NCBI GenBank assembly: GCA_045125095.1
Contig: JBGVMW010000330.1
Coordinates: 1 to 25,912, forward strand
Length of the DNA: 25,912 nucleotides
Direction: 5' to 3'
DNA from: JBGVMW01 sp045125095
GTDB lineage: Bacteria; Bacillota; Clostridia; Lachnospirales; Lachnospiraceae
The stretch's first letter is position 1. The number at the start of each line of letters is the position of its first letter. The position numbers were made by a program, and so were the translations under genes. Below the pieces are notes generated by a model. The model worked only from the letters and a program-made list of their open reading frames with translations. It was not told where the DNA came from and made no database searches. This document shows positions 1 to 8,460 of this stretch, piece by piece.

Positions 1-6
1 AGAATC

Positions 7-140
7 GTAACTATTCAGTACCCTCATAGTTACGAGCCAAAATCCATGCAGAATCACCTACGGTGATGGATTTTGGCCTGCTGCCACTACGTTTTCATAC
101 GGACTGTGCAGTTCAGCACAGTCCTGTTCTGAATAGTTAC
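7..140. repeat. MITE-like intergenic repeat with 10-bp terminal inverted repeats
   Basis: The element begins GTAACTATTC (7-16) and ends with its exact complement GAATAGTTAC (131-140). Inside are a hairpin of CCAAAATCC (37-45) with GGATTTTGG (68-76), which encloses ATCACC/GGTGAT (56 to 67), and a second hairpin, GGACTGTGC (101-109) with GCACAGTCC (116-124). No open reading frame is credible here. A diverged copy of the first 33 bases lies at 19764-19795, so this is a dispersed repeat. Calling it a MITE is inference: no transposase and no clear target duplication were seen. Confidence 0.55.
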
Positions 141-289
141 ACAGAATCATTAAAATAAAGCATACTACACCATTCATGATATTTATCTCCACGTCATAGA
201 AGCATACTATTATTTTATGCATCTTAAATTTTGATATACAAACCAATTCTACTATACTTCGACTTAAAATACAAGAAAGAGTATACAAA

Positions 290-362
290 AACCGTTATAT
301 CAGCAAATTACCAGAATTCGTTCTCCACGAAGTCTGCTTCTGTCTTTGCCAACATAACGGTT
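290..362 (-). terminator. Long stem-loop downstream of the cell wall hydrolase gene
   Basis: On the minus strand, concentric arms pair: AACCGTTAT with ATAACGGTT, then GCAAA with TTTGC, CAGAA with TTCTG, and TTCG with CGAA. The stem is followed by TTTTTGTAT. The position, just after the hydrolase stop, and the U-tract fit an intrinsic terminator. The stem is unusually long and interrupted for one, so it may also stabilise the 3' end. Confidence 0.6.
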
Positions 363-385
363 ATATCATCACATCTGTCTGTTAA

Positions 386-1693
386 TTAATAAAATACATG
401 GTTACCAATTACGGTTCCCTTACGTCCACATCTTTTATTGTTAAAGCTTTTTGCATTGCCAACATAATTTGTACCATTCATTGCTTCCTTTGCCGCTTTG
501 ATACATTCCTTACTGACACCTTTCTTTAACACTCTCTGCCATGCACCAGATGCATATGGACCAAACTGGCTTTTCTGTGTCAATACACCTTTTACTGAAT
601 TTGGATATTTTCCACTTTTTACACGGTTCAGAATTACATTACCTACAGCAACTTTTCCCTTAAAGCTCTCTGATCCTGCTTCACACTGAATCATAGCAGC
701 AATCATTGTCACATCATCTGCGGCTAAATCCATCGCTTTATCCTGTGTCTTCTTTGCTCCGGAAGATTTACTACCGGTATCTGCTACACTGGCTGCTTCC
801 GCCGCCTTTGCCGCTTCTGCCTGAATTTCTTCCATTGTCTTTGCATAACTGAATTCATATGCTACAGTTGCATATTTCTTTGAAATGAAGCCTTCTCCGT
901 CACCGAACTGTACCATCATCCATTCTGCATTTGATGTGTCATCAATGACTACTAAATGCTCTCCCTTTGCAACAGCACCTAACACGCCTGCTTCTACAGA
1001 AGCATCCATACGAACTCTTAACACATCAACTGTCACCTCTGCCTGATATAAATCTAAATCATTGGCAAGACTTTCTGCTTCTGTTCCCGTTAAGATATAC
1101 TGATTGTTTACGTATCCCTCTACGTTGCCGGAGGAGATTTTTGTCCATTCTTCTCCCTGCTCCACAATTACACCAACGCAACCTTTTTCTAACTGACCAA
1201 CCAACTGGGAGTTACTGTCAGCCTGTGCTCTAATATTTAAAGATTCTTCTACGTTTGCAATTACAAGATTATCCCAGATATCTGCTTCCTCAGAAGCTGT
1301 CTTCTCTTCCTGTACTGCATCCTGTGTATCTACGGTATTGTCTACAACTGTCTCCTGTGCAGAAGCCTCACTGTCAGCAGACAGAACACTTTCTACACCT
1401 ACATCTACAGAATCTGTTGCCACCAAATCAGAAACTTCTTCTGAAGTTACCATTGCCAGGTCGCTCATTTCCAGTGAAGGCTCCTCTGTTACATTTGCAA
1501 ATTTGCCATCCAGCATCTCGTCAACTGTTACATTAAATGCAATGTTGTCCTTCTCTGCTGTCACTGCTTCGTATTCTGCTATCATTTTTTCAGTCGTTTC
1601 ATCTGCTACCGGCATTCCCGCAAATGCTGTGGTCACAGAAAAAGCTGTTACCATGCCGCCCGTAAGTATCACTTTTTTGAATCTTATTTCCAT
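386..1693 (-). CDS. SleB-family cell wall hydrolase with two SH3 domains
   Basis: A secreted 435-residue peptidoglycan hydrolase. It starts with a signal peptide (MEIRFKKVILTGGMVTAFSV, then TTAFAG). An acidic low-complexity linker follows (about 30-140), then two bacterial SH3 repeats (about 144-203 and 218-279), an Ala/Lys-rich linker and a C-terminal Hydrolase_2/SleB domain (about 327-435). That domain holds the QCEAGSE motif whose Glu (about 338) is the expected catalytic residue, and ends IGNHVFY, as is usual. Family members act as lytic transglycosylases in spore germination or cortex and cell-wall remodelling; the SH3 repeats suggest wall binding in vegetative cells. The frame stays open to 1810, but the sigma-A promoter ends there. 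The ATG at 1693, with GGGAGAGG 12 bases upstream and the signal peptide directly after it, is the better start. Confidence 0.88.
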   Translation of the reverse strand: MEIRFKKVILTGGMVTAFSVTTAFAGMPVADETTEKMIAEYEAVTAEKDNIAFNVTVDEMLDGKFANVTEEPSLEMSDLAMVTSEEVSDLVATDSVDVGVESVLSADSEASAQETVVDNTVDTQDAVQEEKTASEEADIWDNLVIANVEESLNIRAQADSNSQLVGQLEKGCVGVIVEQGEEWTKISSGNVEGYVNNQYILTGTEAESLANDLDLYQAEVTVDVLRVRMDASVEAGVLGAVAKGEHLVVIDDTSNAEWMMVQFGDGEGFISKKYATVAYEFSYAKTMEEIQAEAAKAAEAASVADTGSKSSGAKKTQDKAMDLAADDVTMIAAMIQCEAGSESFKGKVAVGNVILNRVKSGKYPNSVKGVLTQKSQFGPYASGAWQRVLKKGVSKECIKAAKEAMNGTNYVGNAKSFNNKRCGRKGTVIGNHVFY

Positions 1694-1771
1694 AATTCCG
1701 TTTTGCCTCTCCCTAAGGAGACGCTTTTCCTTTCTTACTGATTGCAACTTTATTATAGCCTGTTGCAATAG

Positions 1772-1865
1772 TATTACAATTGTTACAAAAATATTAACTC
1801 GCGTTCGCAAGTCATATCATAACAGAACGTAACATTTTTGTCAACCCTCTGTAACAATTGTAATA
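1772..1865. promoter_or_regulatory. 16-bp inverted repeats bracketing the hydrolase promoter
   Basis: TATTACAATTGTTACA (1772-1787) and its exact complement TGTAACAATTGTAATA (1850-1865) lie on either side of the promoter. Each also contains the near-palindrome TTACAATTGT. The layout suits paired operator sites for a dimeric regulator or a DNA loop. The regulator is not known; the TGTTAC words recall WalR boxes, but the direct-repeat spacing of a WalR box was not found. Confidence 0.45.
1816..1844 (-). promoter_or_regulatory. Sigma-A promoter of the cell wall hydrolase
   Basis: On the minus strand TTGACA (1839-1844) and TATGAT (1816-1821) are separated by exactly 17 bases. The -35 is perfect and the -10 has five of six consensus bases. 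Transcription would begin near 1809, leaving a leader of about 115 nt. Confidence 0.75.
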
Positions 1866-1928
1866 TTTTTTGAAAGAAAGCCTGTAATTATGAGGTATGC
1901 GAATCGTTACGAAATGTTAACTTTTTTG

Positions 1929-2708
1929 TTAGAAATTCCGTCGCTGTCTTGCTGCCTCGTACATAAGAAGGGACGCTGCAACCGCTGCGTTTAAAGATTC
2001 CACCTGTCCACACATTGGAATAAACAGCCTTTTTTCGGCACTTTGCAATGCCTTCTCCGACAAACCATTACCTTCATTTCCAATAATAAATGCCGTACCC
2101 GTCTGATAATTATAATTGTCATAAGATTCTGACTTTTCTAAATGTGCTGCATATGTTGTAATCTTTTTCTGCTCTAATTGTTTCAAAATTGTTTCAATAT
2201 CTTCCATATAGAGAAATGGAACCCGGTAAATTGCACCCATGGTAGAACGGACAACTTTGGGATTATACATATCCACTGCATCCTTTGTCAGTAAAATTCC
2301 ACTGACGCCTGCACCTTCGCCTGTTCTTACAATTGTCCCTAAATTCCCCGGATCTTGAAGGTTTTCTAACACGAGAAGTAACGGGGCTTCCCCTTTTATC
2401 ATATCTTCAAATGTATACTTTGGCTGTCTCACTACACATAGTATTCCCTGTGGCGTAACGGTGTCTGATAATTGACTGAAAACTTTATCTGATACGATTT
2501 CATAGGGATGCTTTTCCAGCAACGGACTATGTCCCTCTTTTTTCAAAAAGCTTTCTGATACATATATACTTTCCAACAAATCTTCCGGTGTTTCCTCTGC
2601 CATACGGATTCCTTCTATTATAAAGAGTCCACTTTCCCGTCTGGCTTTTGCCTTTTTCTTTAGATTTAAAATTTCTTTTATCCGATTATTTGACGTACTT
2701 GTTATCAT
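1929..2708 (-). CDS. TrmH/SpoU-family RNA 2'-O-methyltransferase
   Basis: A 259-residue SPOUT methyltransferase that moves a methyl group from S-adenosylmethionine to a ribose 2'-OH of rRNA or tRNA. The three SPOUT motifs are present: NLQDPGNLGTIVRT (about 116-129, with the catalytic-type Asn and Arg), IIGNEGNGLS (about 208-217) and IPMCGQVESLNAAVAASL (about 230-247), which form the knotted cofactor site. The N-terminal 95 residues match the substrate-binding domain of RlmB/TsnR-like enzymes. The exact RNA target cannot be told from the sequence. The start overlaps the trkA stop by four bases (ATGA), so the two genes are translationally coupled. Confidence 0.9.
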   Translation of the reverse strand: MITSTSNNRIKEILNLKKKAKARRESGLFIIEGIRMAEETPEDLLESIYVSESFLKKEGHSPLLEKHPYEIVSDKVFSQLSDTVTPQGILCVVRQPKYTFEDMIKGEAPLLLVLENLQDPGNLGTIVRTGEGAGVSGILLTKDAVDMYNPKVVRSTMGAIYRVPFLYMEDIETILKQLEQKKITTYAAHLEKSESYDNYNYQTGTAFIIGNEGNGLSEKALQSAEKRLFIPMCGQVESLNAAVAASLLMYEAARQRRNF

Positions 2709-3349
2709 AACTTCTGCAAAGCCTCATTTTCTCCCATTAGAACTAATACTACATCTTTTTCAAGTGGTTCAGCCGGGTCAAAAGATACATCTACCTTATC
2801 GCCCCGTTTTATTGCAATCATATTCACACCATATTTCTCACGGATTGCCAACTCCTGAAGATTCTTTCCTACCCATTCTTCCGGCACCGGCATTTCTACG
2901 ATACTAATATCCTCAGACAATTCTATTAAATCCATAAAGTTTCCAGATATTAATCTTCTGGCAGTTCTTGCTCCCATCTCTTTTTCCGGGAAAATCACAT
3001 CATCTGCTCCTACTTTGCGAAGCACTTTTGCATGCATATCATTCTGCGCCTTGGCAATTACATTCCTTACACCGATTTCTTTTGCCAAAATAGTTGCCAT
3101 AATGGAAGCTTCTAAATCATCAGAAACTGCAACAATTGCACCATCAAAATTTCTGATTCCTAATTTTTCTAAAGCATCCTTATCGGTAACATCCGCACGT
3201 ACCGCATGTGTAACAATGTTCCGTATCTCCTGTATTCTTTCTTCGTTAATATCCACCGCCAACACTTCACAGCCTTCGCTTTCTAAATGTTCCGCCACGC
3301 TGATACCAAATTTACTCAATCCAAATATCACAAATTCCTTGTTTGACAT
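2705..3349 (-). CDS. trkA: TrkA/KtrA-type potassium channel regulatory protein
   Basis: A 214-residue cytoplasmic RCK protein. The N-terminal Rossmann domain (about 1-120) has the nucleotide loop FGLSKFG (9-15) and an Asp at the end of beta-2 (AVDINE, about residue 33), which favours NAD(H)-type binding. The C-terminal TrkA_C domain (about 134-214) binds ligands such as c-di-AMP in relatives. Such proteins gate the membrane potassium pore TrkH/KtrB. No pore gene lies next to it here: upstream is a palindromic repeat and then pfkA. AGGAGG sits 5-6 bases before the ATG. It is coupled to the RNA methyltransferase gene downstream. Confidence 0.9.
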   Translation of the reverse strand: MSNKEFVIFGLSKFGISVAEHLESEGCEVLAVDINEERIQEIRNIVTHAVRADVTDKDALEKLGIRNFDGAIVAVSDDLEASIMATILAKEIGVRNVIAKAQNDMHAKVLRKVGADDVIFPEKEMGARTARRLISGNFMDLIELSEDISIVEMPVPEEWVGKNLQELAIREKYGVNMIAIKRGDKVDVSFDPAEPLEKDVVLVLMGENEALQKL

Positions 3350-3397
3350 ACTTTTCCTCCTATTTACTTACCTTTCATCCCATATCTTTATTCTATA

Positions 3398-3556
3398 CTA
3401 GTACATCGTATTTGAAATAACTTCACCATATCACTTGTCTATTTTCATGAGAGCACAGGACAAAAACGTAGCCCATTACGCCTACGTTTTTTGTCCTGTG
3501 CTCTCAGAAAAATATTCTGCGTGAATGGTATAGTTATTTACAAAACGATGTACTAG
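3398..3556. repeat. Palindromic MITE-like element of 159 bp
   Basis: The ends are inverted copies: CTAGTACATCGT (3398-3409) and ACGATGTACTAG (3545-3556), and the imperfect complementarity runs inward for about 35 bases. At the centre is a near-perfect hairpin of 23-24 bp, with GAGAGCACAGGAC at 3449 onward pairing with GTCCTGTGCTCTC ending at 3505. The whole stretch can fold into one long stem. It is non-coding and separates trkA from the pfkA terminator. Full-length palindromy with defined ends is typical of non-autonomous MITE-type repeats; mobility is inferred. Confidence 0.65.
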
Positions 3557-3585
3557 AAAACCTGCCGGCGAATTCCAGCAGGTTT
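3557..3585 (-). terminator. Intrinsic terminator of the dnaE-pfkA operon
   Basis: On the minus strand AAACCTGC pairs with GCAGGTTT around a short, partly paired loop, followed by a brief T-tract (TTTTC). It lies about 35 bases after the pfkA stop. Confidence 0.7.
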
Positions 3586-3620
3586 CCATTTGTATTGCTA
3601 TTTTCTTACTTTCACACTTC

Positions 3621-4598
3621 TTATGAGGTAGCTAAAATTCTACTAATCTCATACTGATACTCATTTAAATCCTTATGCATAGACAAGGCTTCATTGATTT
3701 CAAAATCGCAAAATTCGCCATGACGATAGCCAACTACTCGTTTTGTCTTACCCTGACATAATAAATCTACGGCATATGCTCCCATAGTAGAAGCATACAC
3801 TCTATCCTTTGCTGTTGGGCTTCCGCCTCGCTGCATGTGACCTAAAATAGTAGCACGCGTTTCAATTCCGGTTGCTTCTTCAATACGTTTTGCCATGGCA
3901 TCAGAACCACCAATACCCTCAGCATTGATAATAATGTGATGCTTCTTGCCTTTTTTACGCGCCTCAATAATGTTAGCAATTAAGGTTTCTTCATCATAAT
4001 TGTGTTTTTCCGGAAGAAGAATATCCTCTGCTCCATTAGCAATACCACACCATAATGCGATATAACCCGCATTTCTACCCATAACCTCAATAACACTACA
4101 TCTCTCATGAGATGTGGAAGTATCTCTTACTTTATCAATTGCTTCCATCGCTGTATTCACTGCTGTATCGAAACCAATCGTGTATTCTGTACATGCAATA
4201 TCCAAATCAATGGTACCTGGTACACCAATCGCATTGATTCCTAAATTCGCAAGCTTCTGCGCTCCCTGGAAAGAACCGTCACCACCAATAACAACAAGTC
4301 CATCGATACCATGCTTTTTGCAGATATCGGCACCCTTCTGCTGTCCTTCCGCTGTACGGAATTCAGAGCAACGGGCTGTGTACAGAATGGTACCTCCTCG
4401 GGAAATAATATTTCCAACACTTCTTGCATCCATATCAACGATCTCTTCATTTAAGAGACCACTGTATCCTCTCATAATACCTTTTACTTTCTTGCCTTTC
4501 GCAAGAGCTGTTCTAACAACTGCACGAATTGCAGCATTCATTCCCGGGGCATCCCCTCCACTGGTTAATACACCAATTGTTTCTACTTCTTTTGCCAT
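3621..4598 (-). CDS. pfkA: ATP-dependent 6-phosphofructokinase
   Basis: This enzyme phosphorylates fructose 6-phosphate to fructose 1,6-bisphosphate in glycolysis. At 325 residues it has the usual PfkA length. The ATP-binding GVLTSGGDAPGMNAAIRAVV is near the N-terminus. GGDGS (105-109) and PGTIDLD (127-133) carry the two glycines that mark ATP-dependent enzymes, where pyrophosphate-dependent ones have Asp and Lys. The catalytic Asp is about residue 131. The usual TIDND is TIDLD here, an Asn-to-Leu change beside the catalytic Asp. MGRNAGYIA and the C-terminal substrate residues (RGGSPTAKDR) are present. GGAGG precedes the ATG. It lies 49 bases after dnaE, so the two are probably one operon. 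Confidence 0.96.
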   Translation of the reverse strand: MAKEVETIGVLTSGGDAPGMNAAIRAVVRTALAKGKKVKGIMRGYSGLLNEEIVDMDARSVGNIISRGGTILYTARCSEFRTAEGQQKGADICKKHGIDGLVVIGGDGSFQGAQKLANLGINAIGVPGTIDLDIACTEYTIGFDTAVNTAMEAIDKVRDTSTSHERCSVIEVMGRNAGYIALWCGIANGAEDILLPEKHNYDEETLIANIIEARKKGKKHHIIINAEGIGGSDAMAKRIEEATGIETRATILGHMQRGGSPTAKDRVYASTMGAYAVDLLCQGKTKRVVGYRHGEFCDFEINEALSMHKDLNEYQYEISRILATS

Positions 4599-4647
4599 TT
4601 ATTTAACCTCCATCCAAATGTCCACTACGTCATCTATTTTATATCAA

Positions 4648-7600
4648 TCAGAACAGGTTTGCAATCCCCTTTTCTATGACTTTTACACAGTCTTCACCAT
4701 ACTTTTTCGATAGCTCATACACAATTGCATTCGTTATTTTTATATTTTGATTTTTTCCAAACCTTTTCACTGCTTTTGGGTTCTCCACATAAATGACCAC
4801 AGAATCATTTCCTTCGGATTCTGCCATCAGCTTTAGTATGTCCGGCTCATCTTTTAGATATGCTTCCTTGCTGTCAAATTTTATCCATAATTCTCGTGGT
4901 AGCCTGTCAAAAGGAATGATTTTCTCGCAAATCAGACGACCATCCTTTTCTTCTTCTAAACTTACCCTTCCTTTTATAAACAGTTTGCTATCTTCCACCA
5001 GGAAGCTACTATACTTTTCGTAATCTCTTGGAAATACAATCACTTCTACGGTTCCTACCATGTCTTCAATAGTGATAAATGCCATCATCTGATCCGTTCT
5101 TGTATGCTTAATGGTTTTGTTATTTAATAGTCCACCAATTATGGCAGTAGAACCGTCGTGTAATAGAATTTCGCCCGTTTCTTCATCCATCATAAAATCT
5201 GTGCTTCGGCTCGTAATAACCTTCTGCATCATATCGGTATACGCTTCTAACGGATGACCACTGACATAAATACCAAGCACTTCCTTCTCGAAGGATAAGA
5301 GTGTTTCTTTGTCAAATTCTCCTACATTGGGCATTTTCACTTCAAAGTCTTTCTTAACCTCATCATCTACAATATCAAATAGAGACAACTGCCCTGCCAT
5401 ACTGTCCTTATTTCGCTTGTTCGCATCTTCAAGAAGTGCAGGATATATCATAAGAAATTGCTTTCTCGTGCCCTCTAATGTATCAAATGCCCCTGCCTTA
5501 ATGAGATTTTCTAATACTTTCTTATTCACTCCATCAAGATGAGACATGCGGTCAATAAATTCCGGGAAAGATTGATAGGCACCCCCGGTACGTCTTTCTT
5601 CTATTATAGTGCGTACCACCGGACCTCCTATATTTTTCAAGGCGGTCAGCCCAAAACGAATCGCACCGTTCTTTACCGAAAATACAGCTTCTCCCTCATT
5701 AATATCCGGAGGCAGAATGCGAATTCCCATATTGCGGCACACCATAATATACTCTGACACCTTCGCCGGGAAATCTGTAACTGACGTCATCAACGCCGCC
5801 ATGAATTCTACGGGATGGTAATATTTCAAATATGCTGTCTGATAAGATACTACTGCATAGGCTGCTGCATGGGATTTGTTAAATGCATATTTAGCAAAGT
5901 CTATCATTTCATCATATATCTTATTGGCAACCGCTTCGCTGATTCCATTCTTTACACAGCCCGGTACATTTTCCTCTTCATTTCCATAAACAAAACTCTG
6001 GCGTTCTTTTTCCATAACAGAGCTTTTCTTCTTTGACATGGCACGTCGCAACAAATCGCTTCGCCCCAATGTGTATCCCGCTAAATCCCTAACAATCTGC
6101 ATTACCTGTTCCTGATAAACAATACAGCCATAAGTCGGTGCAAGTATCGGCTCTAACTGTGGACAGTCGTACATAATCGTTTCTGCATCATTCTTTCCTT
6201 TGATATACTGGGGAATGAAATCCATCGGTCCCGGACGATACAGAGAAATGCCGGCTATGACATCTTCTAAGCTTTGTGGCTTCAATTCCTTCATGAAGCT
6301 TTTCATTCCGGCACTTTCTAGCTGGAACACGCCTTCTGTTTTTCCTGTACCAATATAGTCTAATACTGCCTTATCGTTATAATTGATACGCTCCATATCC
6401 AAATGTACACCAGTAGTACTCTCCACCAGTCTGACGGCATTTTGTATCACGGTCAAGGTACGCAAGCCTAAGAAGTCCATCTTGAGAAGTCCTAACTCTT
6501 CTAACGTTGTCATGGTAAACTGGGTGGTTATCGTACCATCGGATGCTCTGGAAAGCGGTACATATTCTTCTACCGGAAGTTTACTGATAACTACACCGGC
6601 AGCATGCATGGAAGTATGTCGCGGCAAGCCTTCCAAACGTTTTGACATGTCAATCAGTCGCTTCACCTGCTCATCCTCATTATATAATTTTCGCAACTCC
6701 GGATTGGCTTTGAGCGCTTTGTCAATTGTTATGTTCAGTTCATTTGGTATCATTTTCGCAATAGTATCCACATAAGCGTATGGCAAATCCATAACTCGCC
6801 CCACATCACGGATAACACCTTTTGCTGCCATCGTACCAAACGTTACAATCTGTACTACTCTGTCCTTGCCATATTTCTCCACTACATAATCAATGACTTC
6901 CTGTCTTCGCTCAAAACAGAAGTCAACGTCGATATCGGGCATGGATACTCGCTCCGGATTTAAGAAACGCTCAAAGAGGAGACTGTATTTCAACGGATCA
7001 ATATTGGTAATACCAAGACAATAGGATACCAGACTTCCCGCTGCGGAACCACGCCCCGGTCCTACCATAATATCATGTTCTCTTGCGAAATTAATATAAT
7101 CCCACACAATTAAGAAATAGTCTACATATCCCATGCGTTTGATAATACCAAGCTCGTAATCTAACTTTTCCTTGATGGCACCATCCTTGTCGTCATAGTG
7201 TTTTACCAGACCTTCATAACAGAGTTCATTCAGATATTGCCAGGAGGTCTTTCCATCCGGTACATCATATTGTGGCAACTTGGTCACACCGAATTCTATC
7301 TCCACATGGCAACGGTCTGCAATTTTCCCTGTGTTTTCTAATGCCTGCTTTGCATATGGAAAAAGCTGCTCCATTTCCTCCGGTGATTTTACATAGTATT
7401 GACCACCTTCATATCGCATACGATCTTCATCCTGTAATTTTTTACCAGTCTGTAAACATAACAAAATATCATGTGCCTCTACGTCATCTTTATAAGTATA
7501 ATGTACATCGTTTGTGGCAACTAACTCTATTCCTGTTTTTTTGCTTAACAACAACAGCTTCTGGTTCACCAGCCGCTGTTCCGGTATACCATGATCCTGC

Positions 7601-8124
7601 AATTCTAAAAAGAAGTTCCCTTTTCCAAATATTTTTTCGTAACGAAGAGCTGCTTCTTCTGCTTCCTGCTCATTGCCTTTGATAATGTTTTTCTGTACTT
7701 CACCAGCCAGGCAGGCACTTAGGGCGATTATACCTTCATGGAATTCTTCTAACACTTCTAAGTCCACTCTTGGCTTGTAGTAGAAGCCTTCTGTAAAACC
7801 TCGTGACACAATTTTCACCAGGTTTTCATATCCCTTGTTATTTTCCGCCAGCAACACAAGGTGGTAATACCGATCCTCACCCTGGACGTTTTCCCTGTCA
7901 AATCGGGAATTGGGTGCTACATACACTTCACATCCCAAGACGGGATTGATGCCTGCTTCTCTTGCTGCCCGATAAAAATCAATCACACCGTACATAACAC
8001 CATGGTCTGTAATGGCTGCTGCTGTCATGCCTAATTTTTTGACCTGCTCTACATATTCTTTTATTTTATTTGAACCATCCAACAGACTGTATTCTGTATG
8101 GACATGCAAATGAACAAAACTCAT
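4648..8124 (-). CDS. dnaE: DNA polymerase III subunit alpha (DnaE type)
   Basis: Replicative DNA polymerase of 1158 residues, a normal DnaE1 length. The N-terminal PHP domain starts FVHLHVHTEYSLLDG. The palm has GPGRGSAAGSLVSY (about 355-368) and PDIDVDF (396-402), and the catalytic aspartates are about D399, D401 and D550 (LLKMDFLGL). Helix-hairpin-helix and fingers regions follow (RPGPMDFIPQYIKG, SHAAAYAVVSYQTAYLK). A C-terminal OB-fold (about 985-1070) carries IIGGLLNNKTIKHTRTDQMM. In Firmicutes with both PolC and DnaE, this one usually extends primers on the lagging strand. The ATG at 8124 follows GAGAGG. A strong promoter lies 70 bases upstream, and pfkA follows directly. Confidence 0.97.
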   Translation of the reverse strand: MSFVHLHVHTEYSLLDGSNKIKEYVEQVKKLGMTAAAITDHGVMYGVIDFYRAAREAGINPVLGCEVYVAPNSRFDRENVQGEDRYYHLVLLAENNKGYENLVKIVSRGFTEGFYYKPRVDLEVLEEFHEGIIALSACLAGEVQKNIIKGNEQEAEEAALRYEKIFGKGNFFLELQDHGIPEQRLVNQKLLLLSKKTGIELVATNDVHYTYKDDVEAHDILLCLQTGKKLQDEDRMRYEGGQYYVKSPEEMEQLFPYAKQALENTGKIADRCHVEIEFGVTKLPQYDVPDGKTSWQYLNELCYEGLVKHYDDKDGAIKEKLDYELGIIKRMGYVDYFLIVWDYINFAREHDIMVGPGRGSAAGSLVSYCLGITNIDPLKYSLLFERFLNPERVSMPDIDVDFCFERRQEVIDYVVEKYGKDRVVQIVTFGTMAAKGVIRDVGRVMDLPYAYVDTIAKMIPNELNITIDKALKANPELRKLYNEDEQVKRLIDMSKRLEGLPRHTSMHAAGVVISKLPVEEYVPLSRASDGTITTQFTMTTLEELGLLKMDFLGLRTLTVIQNAVRLVESTTGVHLDMERINYNDKAVLDYIGTGKTEGVFQLESAGMKSFMKELKPQSLEDVIAGISLYRPGPMDFIPQYIKGKNDAETIMYDCPQLEPILAPTYGCIVYQEQVMQIVRDLAGYTLGRSDLLRRAMSKKKSSVMEKERQSFVYGNEEENVPGCVKNGISEAVANKIYDEMIDFAKYAFNKSHAAAYAVVSYQTAYLKYYHPVEFMAALMTSVTDFPAKVSEYIMVCRNMGIRILPPDINEGEAVFSVKNGAIRFGLTALKNIGGPVVRTIIEERRTGGAYQSFPEFIDRMSHLDGVNKKVLENLIKAGAFDTLEGTRKQFLMIYPALLEDANKRNKDSMAGQLSLFDIVDDEVKKDFEVKMPNVGEFDKETLLSFEKEVLGIYVSGHPLEAYTDMMQKVITSRSTDFMMDEETGEILLHDGSTAIIGGLLNNKTIKHTRTDQMMAFITIEDMVGTVEVIVFPRDYEKYSSFLVEDSKLFIKGRVSLEEEKDGRLICEKIIPFDRLPRELWIKFDSKEAYLKDEPDILKLMAESEGNDSVVIYVENPKAVKRFGKNQNIKITNAIVYELSKKYGEDCVKVIEKGIANLF

Positions 8125-8193
8125 GCATTCCTCTCATTCTACCGCTTCTGCGGTTTTTGTATAAACGAATCTTTCGTGCTTATTGCTTTTAAC

Positions 8194-8222
8194 ATTATAG
8201 CATTACCGTCTGGGAGTTTCAA
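8194..8222 (-). promoter_or_regulatory. Sigma-A promoter of dnaE-pfkA
   Basis: On the minus strand TTGAAA (8217-8222) and a perfect TATAAT (8194-8199) are 17 bases apart, and a TG one base before the -10 makes an extended -10. Transcription would start near 8187, about 63 nt before the dnaE ATG. A small ACCGC-TTCT-GCGGT hairpin (about 8142-8155) lies in the leader. Confidence 0.8.
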
Positions 8223-8355
8223 TAAACACATCCTGTCAAATGCGATATCTTAAAAGTTGTGAATTAAGAGCAAGTGTGGTACACTGTCTTAGAGCATTTT
8301 TGAATGTTTGAGTTGTAGAACAAAGCGTTCGTATCCTATTTTTATATACCAGGAA

Positions 8356-8419
8356 TTTTTATGCGTTCCACTTTCATAAAAAGCTGTTGCAATTTCCTGT
8401 TCTATAAAAAGATGGAACG
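8356..8419 (+). promoter_or_regulatory. Possible pseudoknot leader of the surface protein gene
   Basis: TTTTTATG (8356-8363) pairs with CATAAAAA (8375-8382). The loop of that hairpin begins with CGTTCCA (8364-8370), which is complementary to TGGAACG (8413-8419). The second helix therefore crosses the first, an H-type pseudoknot layout, about 40 bases before the surface protein start. I could not match it to a known riboswitch class. The rest of 8223-8460 shows no gene and no clear plus-strand promoter. Confidence 0.35.
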
Positions 8420-8460
8420 TTCTTGGTACGAAATCGTTACAAAAAAATTATGGAGGTCAT

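Noticed and set aside
1694..1810. N-terminal extension of the hydrolase reading frame
   Set aside because: The sigma-A promoter puts the transcript start near 1809, and the signal peptide and ribosome site fit the ATG at 1693.
8356..8419. c-di-GMP riboswitch upstream of the surface protein
   Set aside because: The pseudoknot topology is suggestive, but the conserved sequences of neither c-di-GMP class are present.
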